A stretch of DNA of 64,000 nucleotides from Persephonella hydrogeniphila (GCF_900215515.1 NZ_OBEI01000001.1:1-64000); one strand, 5' to 3'; counted from the first letter of the stretch, positions 36,183 to 45,351 are shown. The notes: generated by a model not told the origin, from the letters alone. Made by a program: numbers and translations.

Positions 36183-36494
36183 CTATAATAAATATTTTTC
36201 TTTCTGATTTAGAGCCTCTTCAGATTCAAAAACAGAGATTATCTTACATAACAATAGATTATCTTCATTTTTAAGTTTTCCTTTATAAAAAGGAAGTCTA
36301 TTGACAGACACTATAACATCGTATTTATCTAACTTAATTTCTTTGCCGAGCTCAAGTTCTCCGGTGGTTAACAAATCTGAAGTTAAAATCACTTCTATCT
36401 TAACCTTAATACTTTTGCTCAAAATGTCTCTCCGGCAGGTATATACAAATATTATATCAGTGGGAGAAAAGTTTTTTCTGTTTTCTTTTTTCAA
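36183..36494 (-). CDS. Hypothetical protein
   Basis: A 103-aa soluble protein I do not recognise. A basic N-terminus (MKKENRKNFSPTDIIFVYTC) precedes alternating beta-strand-like segments (KVKIEVILTSDLLTTGELEL, then KYDVIVSVNRLPFYKGKL). The pattern loosely recalls PilZ-like or other small beta barrels, but the RxxxR and D/NxSxxG motifs are missing. It lies eight bases before folD and probably shares its transcript. Confidence 0.55.
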   Translation of the reverse strand: MKKENRKNFSPTDIIFVYTCRRDILSKSIKVKIEVILTSDLLTTGELELGKEIKLDKYDVIVSVNRLPFYKGKLKNEDNLLLCKIISVFESEEALNQKEKYLL

Positions 36495-36586
36495 GTAGAT
36501 TTTTATGATAAAAATCTTTCTTTTTCTGCGGTAAAAGAAATATCTTATAATTAGTAATGAATATAAATATAAAAAGGAGGAATTTG

Positions 36587-37072
36587 ATGATAAAGGCTAA
36601 ACCAGAGACTCTGGAAAAGATGAAAAAATTTGCTGAAACATTCTCTGAAAAATCAGGAACTGTTGTAAACCCAAATAAAGAAGCAGCAGAGGCTGTTATA
36701 AGTGGTCTTGCAGCCCATGTTGATGAACTTGGCAAACCTTTATGTCCGTGTAATTTTTACCCTGATAAGCAGGAAGAGGTGAAAAAGAGAAGATGGATAT
36801 GTGCATGTAATGAGATGCAAATTTTCAAATACTGCCACTGTCTTCTTTTTACAACAGAGGAAGGTCTTCCAATAACAGAGTATCTTCCAGAATGGCACGA
36901 AGGAAGGCAGATATACGGTCTTGTTAAAGATCCTACTCCAGATAAAGGAAGAGCTCTATCAAAACCTGATAAGATATATGAAGCTCTCAAAGAGTATGTA
37001 GAAGAACATAATCTTGACATACCTGATGAGGAAATCAGAAAATTTGCTGAGGAGACGGCAAAGAAAAAATGA
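36587..37072 (+). CDS. Ferredoxin:thioredoxin reductase catalytic-subunit family protein
   Basis: A 161-aa FTR-beta-like protein. All three cysteine pairs are present: CPC (53/55), CAC (72/74) and CHC (83/85), which in FTR hold the [4Fe-4S] cluster next to the redox-active disulfide. A C-terminal extension of about 60 charged residues follows. It would pass electrons from ferredoxin to thioredoxin-like proteins without NADPH. No variable subunit is adjacent, as in other non-phototrophic versions. The ATG used has AAGGAGGA upstream; an ATG 30 bases earlier lacks one. Confidence 0.9.
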   Translation: MIKAKPETLEKMKKFAETFSEKSGTVVNPNKEAAEAVISGLAAHVDELGKPLCPCNFYPDKQEEVKKRRWICACNEMQIFKYCHCLLFTTEEGLPITEYLPEWHEGRQIYGLVKDPTPDKGRALSKPDKIYEALKEYVEEHNLDIPDEEIRKFAEETAKKK

Positions 37073-37323
37073 TGAAGTATATATTAGGATTTATTTTTTT
37101 ATTAATTGGTGTTCTGGGGATAATACTTCCTGTTATCCCCGGTGTTCCATTTCTGATTATTGCTGCTTTTTTCTTCGGTATTCTGTCCAAAGATAAGGTT
37201 GTCAAGTATATGAAAAAGTTCAAAAATGGAGATAAAAACTCAAGTATAAACAGACTGATAAATTATGTTCTGATTAGATATGTTCATAAAAAAACACCTT
37301 TAAACGCAAATGGCAAAAACTGA
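37069..37323 (+). CDS. DUF454 (YbaN-like) small membrane protein
   Basis: An 84-aa protein whose ILGFIFLLIGVLGIILPVIP and GVPFLIIAAFFFGILSKD are typical of the start of DUF454 proteins; the usual last helices are shortened. It overlaps the FTR gene by four bases and the methyltransferase gene by 14. Confidence 0.8.
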   Translation: MMKYILGFIFLLIGVLGIILPVIPGVPFLIIAAFFFGILSKDKVVKYMKKFKNGDKNSSINRLINYVLIRYVHKKTPLNANGKN

Positions 37324-37945
37324 ACCTTTTGATAAATTTCCAGATAGATATGAACTGTGGTTTGAAAGATATCACTACACCTACCTGTCAGAATTAGAAG
37401 CTGTAAAAAAAGCAGTTCCTGAAGGAAAAGGGATAGAAATAGGTGTAGGCTCTGGGAGGTTTGCAGCTCCGTTGTACATAAGATACGGAGTGGAACCCTC
37501 TTTAAAAATGGCAAAAATTGCAAAGGAAAAGGGAATTTATGTTGTTAGAGGGGTTGCTGAGTATCTCCCTATAAAAAACTTCTCTTTTGATTTTGTTCTT
37601 TTTGTGACGACTATATGTTTTGTTGACGATATAAAAAAGTCATTTGAGGAATCCTTTAGAATATTGAAACCTTACGGAAAGATTATTATAGGATTTATAG
37701 ACAAAAACTCACCACTGGGAGTTTTCTACCAGAAGAATAGAGAAAAAAATCCCTTTTACAGATATGCCACTTTCTTTTCCACAGAAGAAGTTTTAAATCT
37801 TCTTCAAAAAACAGGTTTTGGAAATTTCAAGTTTTTTCAGACGGTTTTTGATTTTCCAGAAAAAATTAGTAAAGTCCAGACTGTGAAAGAAGGCTATGGA
37901 GAAGGTTCTTTTGTTGTTGTAACTGCTGAGAAAATCGACAGATAG
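37310..37945 (+). CDS. Class I SAM-dependent methyltransferase
   Basis: A 211-aa Methyltransf_11-type protein. Motif I is GIEIGVGSGRFAAPL, followed by GVEPSLKMAKIAKEKGI, the acidic segment GVAEYLPIKNFSFDFVLF, and the SFRILKPYGKIIIGFIDKNS strand. The substrate is unknown; this subgroup includes UbiE-like and small-molecule methylases. Its last 52 bases overlap the end of rluD on the other strand. Confidence 0.84.
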   Translation: MAKTEPFDKFPDRYELWFERYHYTYLSELEAVKKAVPEGKGIEIGVGSGRFAAPLYIRYGVEPSLKMAKIAKEKGIYVVRGVAEYLPIKNFSFDFVLFVTTICFVDDIKKSFEESFRILKPYGKIIIGFIDKNSPLGVFYQKNREKNPFYRYATFFSTEEVLNLLQKTGFGNFKFFQTVFDFPEKISKVQTVKEGYGEGSFVVVTAEKIDR

Positions 37946-38877
37946 CTTTCTATTGGTTCAGGCATTTTTTCAAGTTTTATATCTATTTTTTCCCCGCTTC
38001 TTGGATGCTGAAAAGAAATCCTGTAGGCGACAAGTGCATGGAAATCAAGCTCCTCAGAGAATTTTTTTGCCAGTTCTGATCTCAGAGCAGACTTTTTAAA
38101 ACCATAAACTTTATCATTCAGAAGTGGATGACCTATCTCTGAAAAATGAACCCTTATCTGGTGAGTCCTTCCTGTATGGAGTTTTATGTCAACAAGTGTA
38201 AGATTGTGTTCTTCCCATCTTTTTTCTGTCCAGTACTCTGTAAGAGCATCCCTCAGATTTGTTGCCGTAGTTCCCATTTTCTGTCTGTTGTAAATAGACC
38301 TTCCAATTGGAAGATCTATCAGGCCGTGATCTTTCTTTACAATACCCACTACAATTGCCTTATACCTTTTGTCAACAGTTCTGTTCTGGAACTGTTTCTG
38401 CAGTTCTTTATGGGCAAACTCAGATTTTGCAACTACCATAAGACCAGCAGTATCCTTATCTAATCTGTGAACTATACCAGCTCTTTCTCTTCCTCCATAC
38501 TGGGAAATATTGCCAAAATGATACAGAAGCGCATTTACAACTGTTCCTGATGTATGTCCCGGAGATGGATGTACTACCATTCCTGGTGGTTTATATATCA
38601 CTGCTATATCTTTATCCTCATAGTACACTTTGAGGGGAATATTTTCTGGTTTTACTTCTAATTTTTCTGGTGGAGGTATTATAAGCCTGACTTCCTGTTT
38701 TTCTTTTAACTTTGTCGAAGGTTTTTTAATCTGTTTTCCATCAATATACACCAGTCCGTCTTTAATCAGTTTCTGGTAGTAAGACCTTGAAAATTCAGGG
38801 TATACTTTAGACAGAAACTGGTCTAATCTTTTTCCTTTGTCTTCTTCTACAGTAAATCTAAGTTCTTCCCTTTCCAT
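37894..38877 (-). CDS. rluD: RluD-family 23S rRNA pseudouridine synthase
   Basis: A 327-aa enzyme with an N-terminal S4 RNA-binding domain (GKRLDQFLSKVYPEFSRSYY, then QKLIKDGLVYIDGK) and the catalytic domain with GIVHRLDKDTAGLMVVAK, which holds the catalytic Asp, and LHTGRTHQIRVHFSEIGHPL. It modifies uridines in helix 69 of 23S rRNA or related sites. The last ~17 codons overlap the convergent methyltransferase gene. Confidence 0.92.
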   Translation of the reverse strand: MEREELRFTVEEDKGKRLDQFLSKVYPEFSRSYYQKLIKDGLVYIDGKQIKKPSTKLKEKQEVRLIIPPPEKLEVKPENIPLKVYYEDKDIAVIYKPPGMVVHPSPGHTSGTVVNALLYHFGNISQYGGRERAGIVHRLDKDTAGLMVVAKSEFAHKELQKQFQNRTVDKRYKAIVVGIVKKDHGLIDLPIGRSIYNRQKMGTTATNLRDALTEYWTEKRWEEHNLTLVDIKLHTGRTHQIRVHFSEIGHPLLNDKVYGFKKSALRSELAKKFSEELDFHALVAYRISFQHPRSGEKIDIKLEKMPEPIESYLSIFSAVTTTKEPSP

Positions 38878-38944
38878 ATTCCTTGATATTAATCTGTTTT
38901 CACCACATTATAATATTCAATCTGTATATATCAAGGGGGCTAAT

Positions 38945-39829
38945 TTGGAGAACAGACTGAAGCTAAGCATTGCCATTGTTCTGAATATGGCAATTGTTAT
39001 TCTCCAGATAATCTTTGGTCTGTATGCTCACTCAATGGCTTTAATAACTGATGCTGTCCATAATTTTCAGGATGTTGTTTCTCTGATAATTGCGTACATA
39101 GCGATACTGTTTATGGCAAAAAAACCAACAGAGAAGATGACCTTCGGTTATCTCAGGTCTGAGGTAATGGCAGGTTTTATAAATTCTGCTTTTTTATTAG
39201 GTGCTGTATTTCTGATTATCACTACAAGTATAGAAAGAATTTTTGAACCTGTTGAAGTTGAAAGTGTATACGTGATAGTCATGGGAGGTATAGCTTTTGT
39301 TATAAATGCTTTTTCTGCATGGCTTCTTGGATTTCACCACGGAGACAAACATGATCACCAACATGAAGACCTGAATATAAAGGCTGCATATTTACACCTG
39401 CTGAGTGATGCAGGTATATCCCTTGGTGTTGTTGTAGGAGGTATTGTAATTTACTTTTATGGTATTAACTGGGTAGATCCTGTTATATCTATACTGTTTA
39501 GCCTGTACATTCTGAGAGAAACTCTTCCAGTAGTAAAAAAATCTTATATGATACTGATGGAATCTGTCCCTCCCGGTATAGAGACTGAAGAGGTAAAGAA
39601 AGCTATTCTCCAGAATCCCAAAATTGTTGATGTTCATGATATTCATATATGGGCTTTATCATCTAAAGATATATACCTGTCTGTACATGTCGTTTTTGAA
39701 AAAAAGGAAGATCTGCTGGATTTTGAAACAGTACTTACTGATGTAGAAAACTCTTTGAAAAAACTGGGTATTCACCATATCACAATCCAGCCTGAGATAA
39801 AAGGCTTTAAATGTGAAACGATTTACTGA
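38945..39829 (+). CDS. Cation diffusion facilitator (zinc/divalent metal efflux)
   Basis: A 294-aa CDF protein with six membrane helices. Metal-site motifs are in SMALITDAVHNFQDVVSLII (HxxxD) and HLLSDAGISLGVVVGG. A His-rich loop (FHHGDKHDHQHEDL) lies between helices 4 and 5, and a cytoplasmic ferredoxin-like domain ends the protein. It exports zinc or similar metals with proton exchange. I choose the TTG preceded by AAGGGGG; a longer frame starting at 38837 would run into rluD and lacks a site. Confidence 0.9.
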   Translation: MENRLKLSIAIVLNMAIVILQIIFGLYAHSMALITDAVHNFQDVVSLIIAYIAILFMAKKPTEKMTFGYLRSEVMAGFINSAFLLGAVFLIITTSIERIFEPVEVESVYVIVMGGIAFVINAFSAWLLGFHHGDKHDHQHEDLNIKAAYLHLLSDAGISLGVVVGGIVIYFYGINWVDPVISILFSLYILRETLPVVKKSYMILMESVPPGIETEEVKKAILQNPKIVDVHDIHIWALSSKDIYLSVHVVFEKKEDLLDFETVLTDVENSLKKLGIHHITIQPEIKGFKCETIY

Positions 39830-40662
39830 TTTAGACCGTTAAATATCTTGTCTATATTTTCTTTCATCATCTGAATATAATCATTTTTTATCCCGAATGG
39901 GTCAAGGTAGACAATATTGATACTTACTTCTCTTTTTATCAGCTTTATATATCTTGGATTATAAAACTGAACTGAAACAAAGATAGATGGAATTCTGTAC
40001 TTTTTTATTGTTGATATTATTTTGATTAGATGTTTTGGTGTAGGCTCTCTCCCGTGACCCATCTCTATAACACCTGCATACTCAAGTCCAAAAGCCCTGA
40101 CAAAATAAGGCCATGCATAATGGTAGGATATAAATTTTTTGTTTTTTAGATGAGAGAATTTTCCCAGTCCGTACTCTTTTATGTCTCTGATCTCTTTCAC
40201 AAATTTTTCGAGATTTTTTCTGTAATAATCTTTTTTTGAAGGGTCTATTTTTTCAATCTTTTTCTCTATAAATCTGGCAATGACAACAGCATTGTCAGGA
40301 TCGAGCCATACAGCCGGATGAATATGTTTCTCTTCATGTTCTTCTTCTCCAAGGAGCTTTAGACCTTTTATGTCTATTATTTTGATCTTTCTGTTTTCAG
40401 GAATTGATTCTAGAATACCTGTTAGCTTAGGTTCCCCAGAACCTATGTATATAAACAGATCACTTTTGTAAGCTTTCCTGATATCTGATGTTTTGAACTC
40501 GTATATATGGGGTGATGCATTGGGAGGGATAAGATATCCTGTCTTATCCCCTGTTATATATGAAACAATATCGGCAATAGGTTTAACTGTTGTATAAATG
40601 GTAGGAGTGCCAAACGAGACGTTTATCAAAGTAAGAAACAGCAGCAGTAATAACTTTTTCAT
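39823..40662 (-). CDS. znuA: Zinc ABC transporter substrate-binding protein (ZnuA-like)
   Basis: A 279-aa periplasmic cluster A-I solute-binding protein with a signal peptide (KKLLLLLFLTLINVSFG), TTVKPIADIVSYITGDK, the metal His in NASPHIYEFKTSD, a short His/Glu loop (EEEHEEKHIHPAVWLDPDN) and ISYHYAWPYFVRAFGLEY. It captures zinc (possibly manganese). No permease or ATPase gene is adjacent. It overlaps pncB by four bases and the CDF gene by seven. Confidence 0.88.
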   Translation of the reverse strand: MKKLLLLLFLTLINVSFGTPTIYTTVKPIADIVSYITGDKTGYLIPPNASPHIYEFKTSDIRKAYKSDLFIYIGSGEPKLTGILESIPENRKIKIIDIKGLKLLGEEEHEEKHIHPAVWLDPDNAVVIARFIEKKIEKIDPSKKDYYRKNLEKFVKEIRDIKEYGLGKFSHLKNKKFISYHYAWPYFVRAFGLEYAGVIEMGHGREPTPKHLIKIISTIKKYRIPSIFVSVQFYNPRYIKLIKREVSINIVYLDPFGIKNDYIQMMKENIDKIFNGLNQ

Positions 40663-42017
40663 TGTAATTCTCCATTCAGATATTTTCTTTCAAGCTCTTT
40701 TACAGTTTTTTGTATAGAACTGCTTACTTCAGGATAAAGATGAACAGTTTTTGTTATATCTTTTAATTCTTCCGGAAGCTTACTAAAATTCTCTATAGCT
40801 TTTTTCTGTATCTCAGTTAGTTTTGGCAGTTTATACACAACTTTGCCGTTTTCTATTACTTTCTTTAATAGAGGTTTACCCTTCTCAATATCTTCATCAA
40901 ATCTCGTTATTATGTCCTTCTTAAAAACTCCGTCTTCGTAGATTCTGAAAATCTGCTTTTTGTGGGGAAGAGTTTTTTTCTTTGAGCTGAATTTCATTAC
41001 AGGTCTTCCGTCATACTCAACGAGTTTGTATGCACAATCAAGGTATGGAAGATCTGCAGAAACAACAAGCTCTGTTCCAACACCCCAGCCGTCAATCGGC
41101 GCTCCTTTATCTAACAGCTCTTTTATTTTGTACTCGTTGATTCCTCCACTTGCTATGATTTTTGCATCTTTGAAACCTTCAGAATCCAGTATCTTCCTTG
41201 CTTCTTTAGACAGTTTAAGGAGATCTCCACTGTCAAGTCTTATACCTTTAAAATGTTTCATTCCAAGCTCTTTTATAGCTTTTACTGCATTGTAAACTCC
41301 TTTTATACTGTCAAATGTATCAACAAGAAGAATAGAGTTTTCTGGATATATTTCTGCAAAATCTTTGAAGGCTTTTATCTCATCTATATGGGCAAGTATA
41401 AATGAGTGTGCCATTGTACCAAAAATAGGAATACCGTATTCCTTTCCAGCAAGGACATTTGATGTTCCTGCAAAACCTCCTATAAATGAAGCTCTTGCAG
41501 CCTTCATTCCCGCATCTGTTCCGTGGGCTCTTCTGAGACCAAAATCAACAAGAACTGTTCCCCTCGCCACCGAGTAACATCTCATGGCTTTTGTTGCTAC
41601 AAGTATAGGATGCTGTAATGTATTAATCAAAAATGTTTCTATGATCTGTGCTTCTATTATGGGAGCTTCAACCTGAACAACAGGCTCGTTTGGAAATATA
41701 AACTCTCCTTCTTCTACAGCATAAAGATTTCCAGTAAATTTGAAATCTTTCAGATAAGAGAGGAAATCTTCCTCAAAAAATCCTGTAGTTCTTAAGTAAT
41801 CTATATCTTCCTGTGTAAATCTTACATTCTCCAGGTAATAAATAAGCTGTTCAAGACCTGCATTAACAAGATATGAACGGTTTTCAACAGGTCTTGTGTA
41901 AAAATCGAATATTGCAGTTTTGTTCATTCCCTTCTTAAAGTAAACCTGAGCCATTGTTAGCTCGTACAGATCTGTAAGCAGTGACATATTTTCTTTATTT
42001 ACAAATCCAAAAACCAT
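40659..42017 (-). CDS. pncB: Nicotinate phosphoribosyltransferase
   Basis: A 452-aa NAD-salvage enzyme. The N-terminal LLTDLYELTMAQVYFKKGMN is the family signature, with FDFYTRPVENRSYLVNAGLE, VDFGLRRAHGTDAGMKAARA and KGIRLDSGDLLKLSKEAR supplying the phosphoribosyl site. The phosphorylated-His region is GTMAHSFILAH. It sits one base after the murC stop. Confidence 0.94.
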   Translation of the reverse strand: MVFGFVNKENMSLLTDLYELTMAQVYFKKGMNKTAIFDFYTRPVENRSYLVNAGLEQLIYYLENVRFTQEDIDYLRTTGFFEEDFLSYLKDFKFTGNLYAVEEGEFIFPNEPVVQVEAPIIEAQIIETFLINTLQHPILVATKAMRCYSVARGTVLVDFGLRRAHGTDAGMKAARASFIGGFAGTSNVLAGKEYGIPIFGTMAHSFILAHIDEIKAFKDFAEIYPENSILLVDTFDSIKGVYNAVKAIKELGMKHFKGIRLDSGDLLKLSKEARKILDSEGFKDAKIIASGGINEYKIKELLDKGAPIDGWGVGTELVVSADLPYLDCAYKLVEYDGRPVMKFSSKKKTLPHKKQIFRIYEDGVFKKDIITRFDEDIEKGKPLLKKVIENGKVVYKLPKLTEIQKKAIENFSKLPEELKDITKTVHLYPEVSSSIQKTVKELERKYLNGELQ

Positions 42018-42018
42018 T

Positions 42019-43389
42019 TTAACTCCTCTTGTTTTTTATTATCTCGACAAGCATATCTGACAGTTTTGTTATACTTCCAGCACCCATTATAAGCACAAGA
42101 TCGTTATTTTTTAATAGATTTTTTATAAGATTTGCTGTTTTATTTATATCTTCAGCATAATAAACATTTTTTTCTGTTATCTTTCTTATATCATCTGCAA
42201 GCTTTTTTCCACTAACATTATCAATAGGCTTCTCACCTGCAGGATAAATTTCTGTAATTACTGTTATATCAGGTATATCAAATGATTGAACAAAATCTTC
42301 ATAAAGGGAAAAAACTCTTGAGTATCTGTGGGGTTGAAATACTGCTATTATTCTTCTATCAGGATACATCTCTTTTGCTGCTTTAAGTGTTGCTTTAATC
42401 TCTGTAGGGTGGTGGGCGTAATCGTCAATAACAATGATCTCGTTGGAGTATTTGATCTCAAATCTCCTGTTTGCGTTTCTAAAATTTTCCAGAGTCTCTT
42501 TTACTACACAAAAGGGAACTCCGAGCTCGTAAGCTATAGATATAGCAGAAAGTGCGTTGTACACATTATGCTTTCCCGGAACAGACAGATGAATTTCTCC
42601 AAAATCATTTACTTTAAAACGGTATCTCCCATTTACAATCTCAAGGTCGTATCCTCTTATGTCTGCCTCTTCAGAAAGACCAAATTTTATTACCTTTTTT
42701 TCTATCCTCGGGAGTATGCTCTTTATATTTTTGTCATCTATATTTACAGCTACAGCTCCATAAAATGGAACTTTATTTGCGAATTCTATAAAGGCATTTT
42801 TTATCTCATCAATGTTCTTGTAATACCCTAAGTGTTCTATATCTATATTATTTATTGCAACTATTGTAGGTGTTAGTTTTAGGAAAGAACCATCGCTTTC
42901 ATCAGACTCTGTTACAATAAAATCTCCTGAGCCTAACTTTGCATTACTTCCATAAGCTTCTAATTTTCCGCCTATTACTACTGTAGGATCATAGCCTGTT
43001 TTTCCTAAAATTGAACCGATCATAGATGTAGTTGTTGTTTTTCCATGACTTCCTGCGATAGCTATCCCGTATTTGAATCTCATAAGCTCTGCAAGCATTT
43101 CTCCCCGGGGAATAGTTGGAATTCCCATCTCTCGTGCTTTTTTCAGCTCAGGGTTGTCTTCCTTGATAGCTGAAGAATACACAACAACATCAGCCCCTTC
43201 AATATTTTTTGGATCATGTCCTATAAATATTTTTGCTCCCATTTCTTTGAGATTTATTACCGTCTGGGATTCTTTTAGATCTGAACCTGTTACTGTAAAT
43301 CCCTGATTTAATAGAACCTGTGCTATCCCATTCATTCCAGAACCACCTATACCTATAAAGTGGATATGTCTTACTTTTCCTCTAAACAT
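42019..43389 (-). CDS. murC: UDP-N-acetylmuramate--L-alanine ligase
   Basis: A 456-aa Mur ligase adding L-Ala in peptidoglycan synthesis. HFIGIGGSGMNGIAQVLLNQ (UDP-binding), GSHGKTTTTSMIG (ATP P-loop), ESDESDGSFLKL, NIDIEHLGYYKN and VIDDYAHHPTEIKATL are all present. It is the first gene of murC-pncB-znuA, divergent from the glucosaminidase gene; no other mur genes are near. Confidence 0.97.
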   Translation of the reverse strand: MFRGKVRHIHFIGIGGSGMNGIAQVLLNQGFTVTGSDLKESQTVINLKEMGAKIFIGHDPKNIEGADVVVYSSAIKEDNPELKKAREMGIPTIPRGEMLAELMRFKYGIAIAGSHGKTTTTSMIGSILGKTGYDPTVVIGGKLEAYGSNAKLGSGDFIVTESDESDGSFLKLTPTIVAINNIDIEHLGYYKNIDEIKNAFIEFANKVPFYGAVAVNIDDKNIKSILPRIEKKVIKFGLSEEADIRGYDLEIVNGRYRFKVNDFGEIHLSVPGKHNVYNALSAISIAYELGVPFCVVKETLENFRNANRRFEIKYSNEIIVIDDYAHHPTEIKATLKAAKEMYPDRRIIAVFQPHRYSRVFSLYEDFVQSFDIPDITVITEIYPAGEKPIDNVSGKKLADDIRKITEKNVYYAEDINKTANLIKNLLKNNDLVLIMGAGSITKLSDMLVEIIKNKRS

Positions 43390-43475
43390 GCATCTCTCCG
43401 AATATGAACTTAATCACTGATTTTTGATCATATAATTTTATAATTTTTTGGTATATTTTAAACAGTTAGGAGAAA

Positions 43476-44369
43476 ATGAAGCTAAGTTATATTAAATTCA
43501 GGATTTTTTTAAGAAGGTTAACAGTCAGGGAAAAAGTAGGAATAGTTGTTTTTTTTCTGTTTTTTTTGGTATCTCTTTTTCAAGCTATTAGAGACATACA
43601 CCAGTACCGACTGATTAAAGAAAAGCCAAAATTTGTTTTCAAAAAAATAGATATTATCTACAAAGAAATACATAGACCGACAGATATTGTACCTATCAAC
43701 TGTTCAGCTGTTGTTCCTGTAGTTTATACAAAAGTTATTTCCTTAAAAAATCTTCCTGTTCCTGTTAAGAAAAAAAAGTTTATTGATATGATTCTTCCGT
43801 CTGTACTGATTGTAAATTTTGAGATTAAGCAGAACAGAGAATTTGTTAAATATATAAAGAAAAAATTAGAAGAAGGAAAAGAGATTCTACCTGAAGAAGA
43901 AGAGCTTATAGGTGAATTGCTTGAAAAGTACAAGGCAGATGGACTAAATGAGCTTTTAACAAAGCTTAATGTAAATCCTGTTAGTCTTGTTCTTGCACAG
44001 GCAGCTATAGAAAGTGGTTGGGGAAGTTCCCGTTTCTTCGTAAAAGCTAATAATCTTTTTGGTGTATGGACTTTTAACAAAAAACATGCATCTAAAATAA
44101 AAGCGAAAAATGCAGATGTGTATCTTAAAGCATACTCAAATATTCTTGAGTCTATAAAAGATTATTATGATAGTATAAATTTAGGCTGGGCTTACAGGAG
44201 ATTTAGACTTGTGAGGCTGCAGACTGATAACCCTTTTTTGCTTACAAACCATCTGGAAAAATACTCTATACTGAGGCAGGTATATGTTCAAAGGCTTAAG
44301 AGTATTATCAAGGCTAATAAGCTTGAAAAATACGATAACTGCAGGATTTCTCCTGATTTTATCCATTAA
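43476..44369 (+). CDS. Bax-like glucosaminidase-domain protein
   Basis: A 297-aa membrane-anchored protein. One N-terminal helix (EKVGIVVFFLFFLVSLFQAI) precedes a periplasmic glucosaminidase domain with LVLAQAAIESGWGSSRFFVK, holding the catalytic Glu, then NNLFGVWTF and YSNILESIKDYYDSINLGWA, as in E. coli Bax. It is expected to cut peptidoglycan glycan strands. Its last 86 bases overlap the start of the deacetylase gene. Confidence 0.87.
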   Translation: MKLSYIKFRIFLRRLTVREKVGIVVFFLFFLVSLFQAIRDIHQYRLIKEKPKFVFKKIDIIYKEIHRPTDIVPINCSAVVPVVYTKVISLKNLPVPVKKKKFIDMILPSVLIVNFEIKQNREFVKYIKKKLEEGKEILPEEEELIGELLEKYKADGLNELLTKLNVNPVSLVLAQAAIESGWGSSRFFVKANNLFGVWTFNKKHASKIKAKNADVYLKAYSNILESIKDYYDSINLGWAYRRFRLVRLQTDNPFLLTNHLEKYSILRQVYVQRLKSIIKANKLEKYDNCRISPDFIH

Positions 44370-45351
44370 TTTTCAGGTTTTTGCCGGTTATGCCACAATT
44401 TTGATCTACCATAAATTTGGAGAAAAAAAGTATCCTACTACTTCTGTATCAATGGAGGATTTCAAAAAACAGCTTGAGTATCTGAAAAAGAACAATTTCA
44501 ACGTAATACCTCTCTCAAAGCTGATAGATTATATCCAGAGGAAAGAAAAAATCCCTCCCAAAACAGTAGTTATAACTATCGATGATGGATACAGATCGAC
44601 AATGAGAGCCTATGAACTTTTGAAGAAGTATAGATTTCCCTTTACAGTTTTTCTGTATATGGAAGGAGTAGGAAGGTATCCAGATTACCTGACGCAAGAA
44701 CAGATAGATATACTCAAAAATGATCCTCTTGTAGAATTCGGAAATCACTCCTACTCCCATAAAAGATTTGCTTTTATTCTAAAAGAAATGGACATAAAGG
44801 AGTATAAAGAGCTAATAGTAAAAGATACTCTAAAAGCCGAAAAAAGGCTGAAAAAAATGCTTGGGTACGTACCAAAGATATACGCATATCCTTATGGAGA
44901 ATACACAAGACCTATGATACAGGTTCTAAGAGAGTTGGGTTATATAGCAATGTTTACTCAAGATCCCCAGAATGTTTCTGAAGAAACTCCACAATGGCTA
45001 ATTCACAGACAACCTATAGTCGGTAGCTGGGCAAAGATGAAGCATTTTATAGATGTGCTGAATACAGAAGTTTTACCGGTTTATAAACACAGTCCTGATA
45101 TTGGGTATATAAAGAAAAATCCTCCTGAGATATGGGCAAAACTAAAAAACATAAATAGGTACAGGAACTGTGGTATATATGTATCAGAGCTTGGGTGGAT
45201 TAAAGCACAGAAAGACAAAGACAGGCTATTTATAAAACTGGATAAACCTTTGAAAAGATGGAAAAATAGAATAGGAATAACATGCTGGAATAGAGAAAGC
45301 GGTAAAAAAGCTACTTTTTTCTGGTCGATTTATAACAGAGAAGGAAAATGA
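44284..45351 (+). CDS. Exported polysaccharide deacetylase family protein
   Basis: A 355-aa protein with a NodB-type deacetylase domain: VVITIDDGYRSTMRAYELLK (motif 1) and EFGNHSYSHKRFAF (motif 2 HSxxH), plus YAYPYGEYTRPM. It would remove acetyl groups from peptidoglycan or another polysaccharide. The ATG used has GAGGCAGG upstream but gives a long pre-signal; an in-frame TTG at 44323 (KNTITAGFLLILSINFQVFA) would give a compact signal peptide and a smaller overlap. The ~120 C-terminal residues are of unknown type. Paired with the Bax-like enzyme. Confidence 0.86.
   Translation: MFKGLRVLSRLISLKNTITAGFLLILSINFQVFAGYATILIYHKFGEKKYPTTSVSMEDFKKQLEYLKKNNFNVIPLSKLIDYIQRKEKIPPKTVVITIDDGYRSTMRAYELLKKYRFPFTVFLYMEGVGRYPDYLTQEQIDILKNDPLVEFGNHSYSHKRFAFILKEMDIKEYKELIVKDTLKAEKRLKKMLGYVPKIYAYPYGEYTRPMIQVLRELGYIAMFTQDPQNVSEETPQWLIHRQPIVGSWAKMKHFIDVLNTEVLPVYKHSPDIGYIKKNPPEIWAKLKNINRYRNCGIYVSELGWIKAQKDKDRLFIKLDKPLKRWKNRIGITCWNRESGKKATFFWSIYNREGK

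Noticed and set aside
36183-36494. PilZ c-di-GMP receptor
   Set aside because: The beta-rich pattern is suggestive but the RxxxR and D/NxSxxG binding motifs are missing, so it is left as hypothetical.
38837-38944. N-terminal extension of the CDF gene
   Set aside because: It overlaps the rluD start, reads as Ser-rich mirror sequence, and lacks a ribosome-binding site; TTG at 38945 has AAGGGGG.
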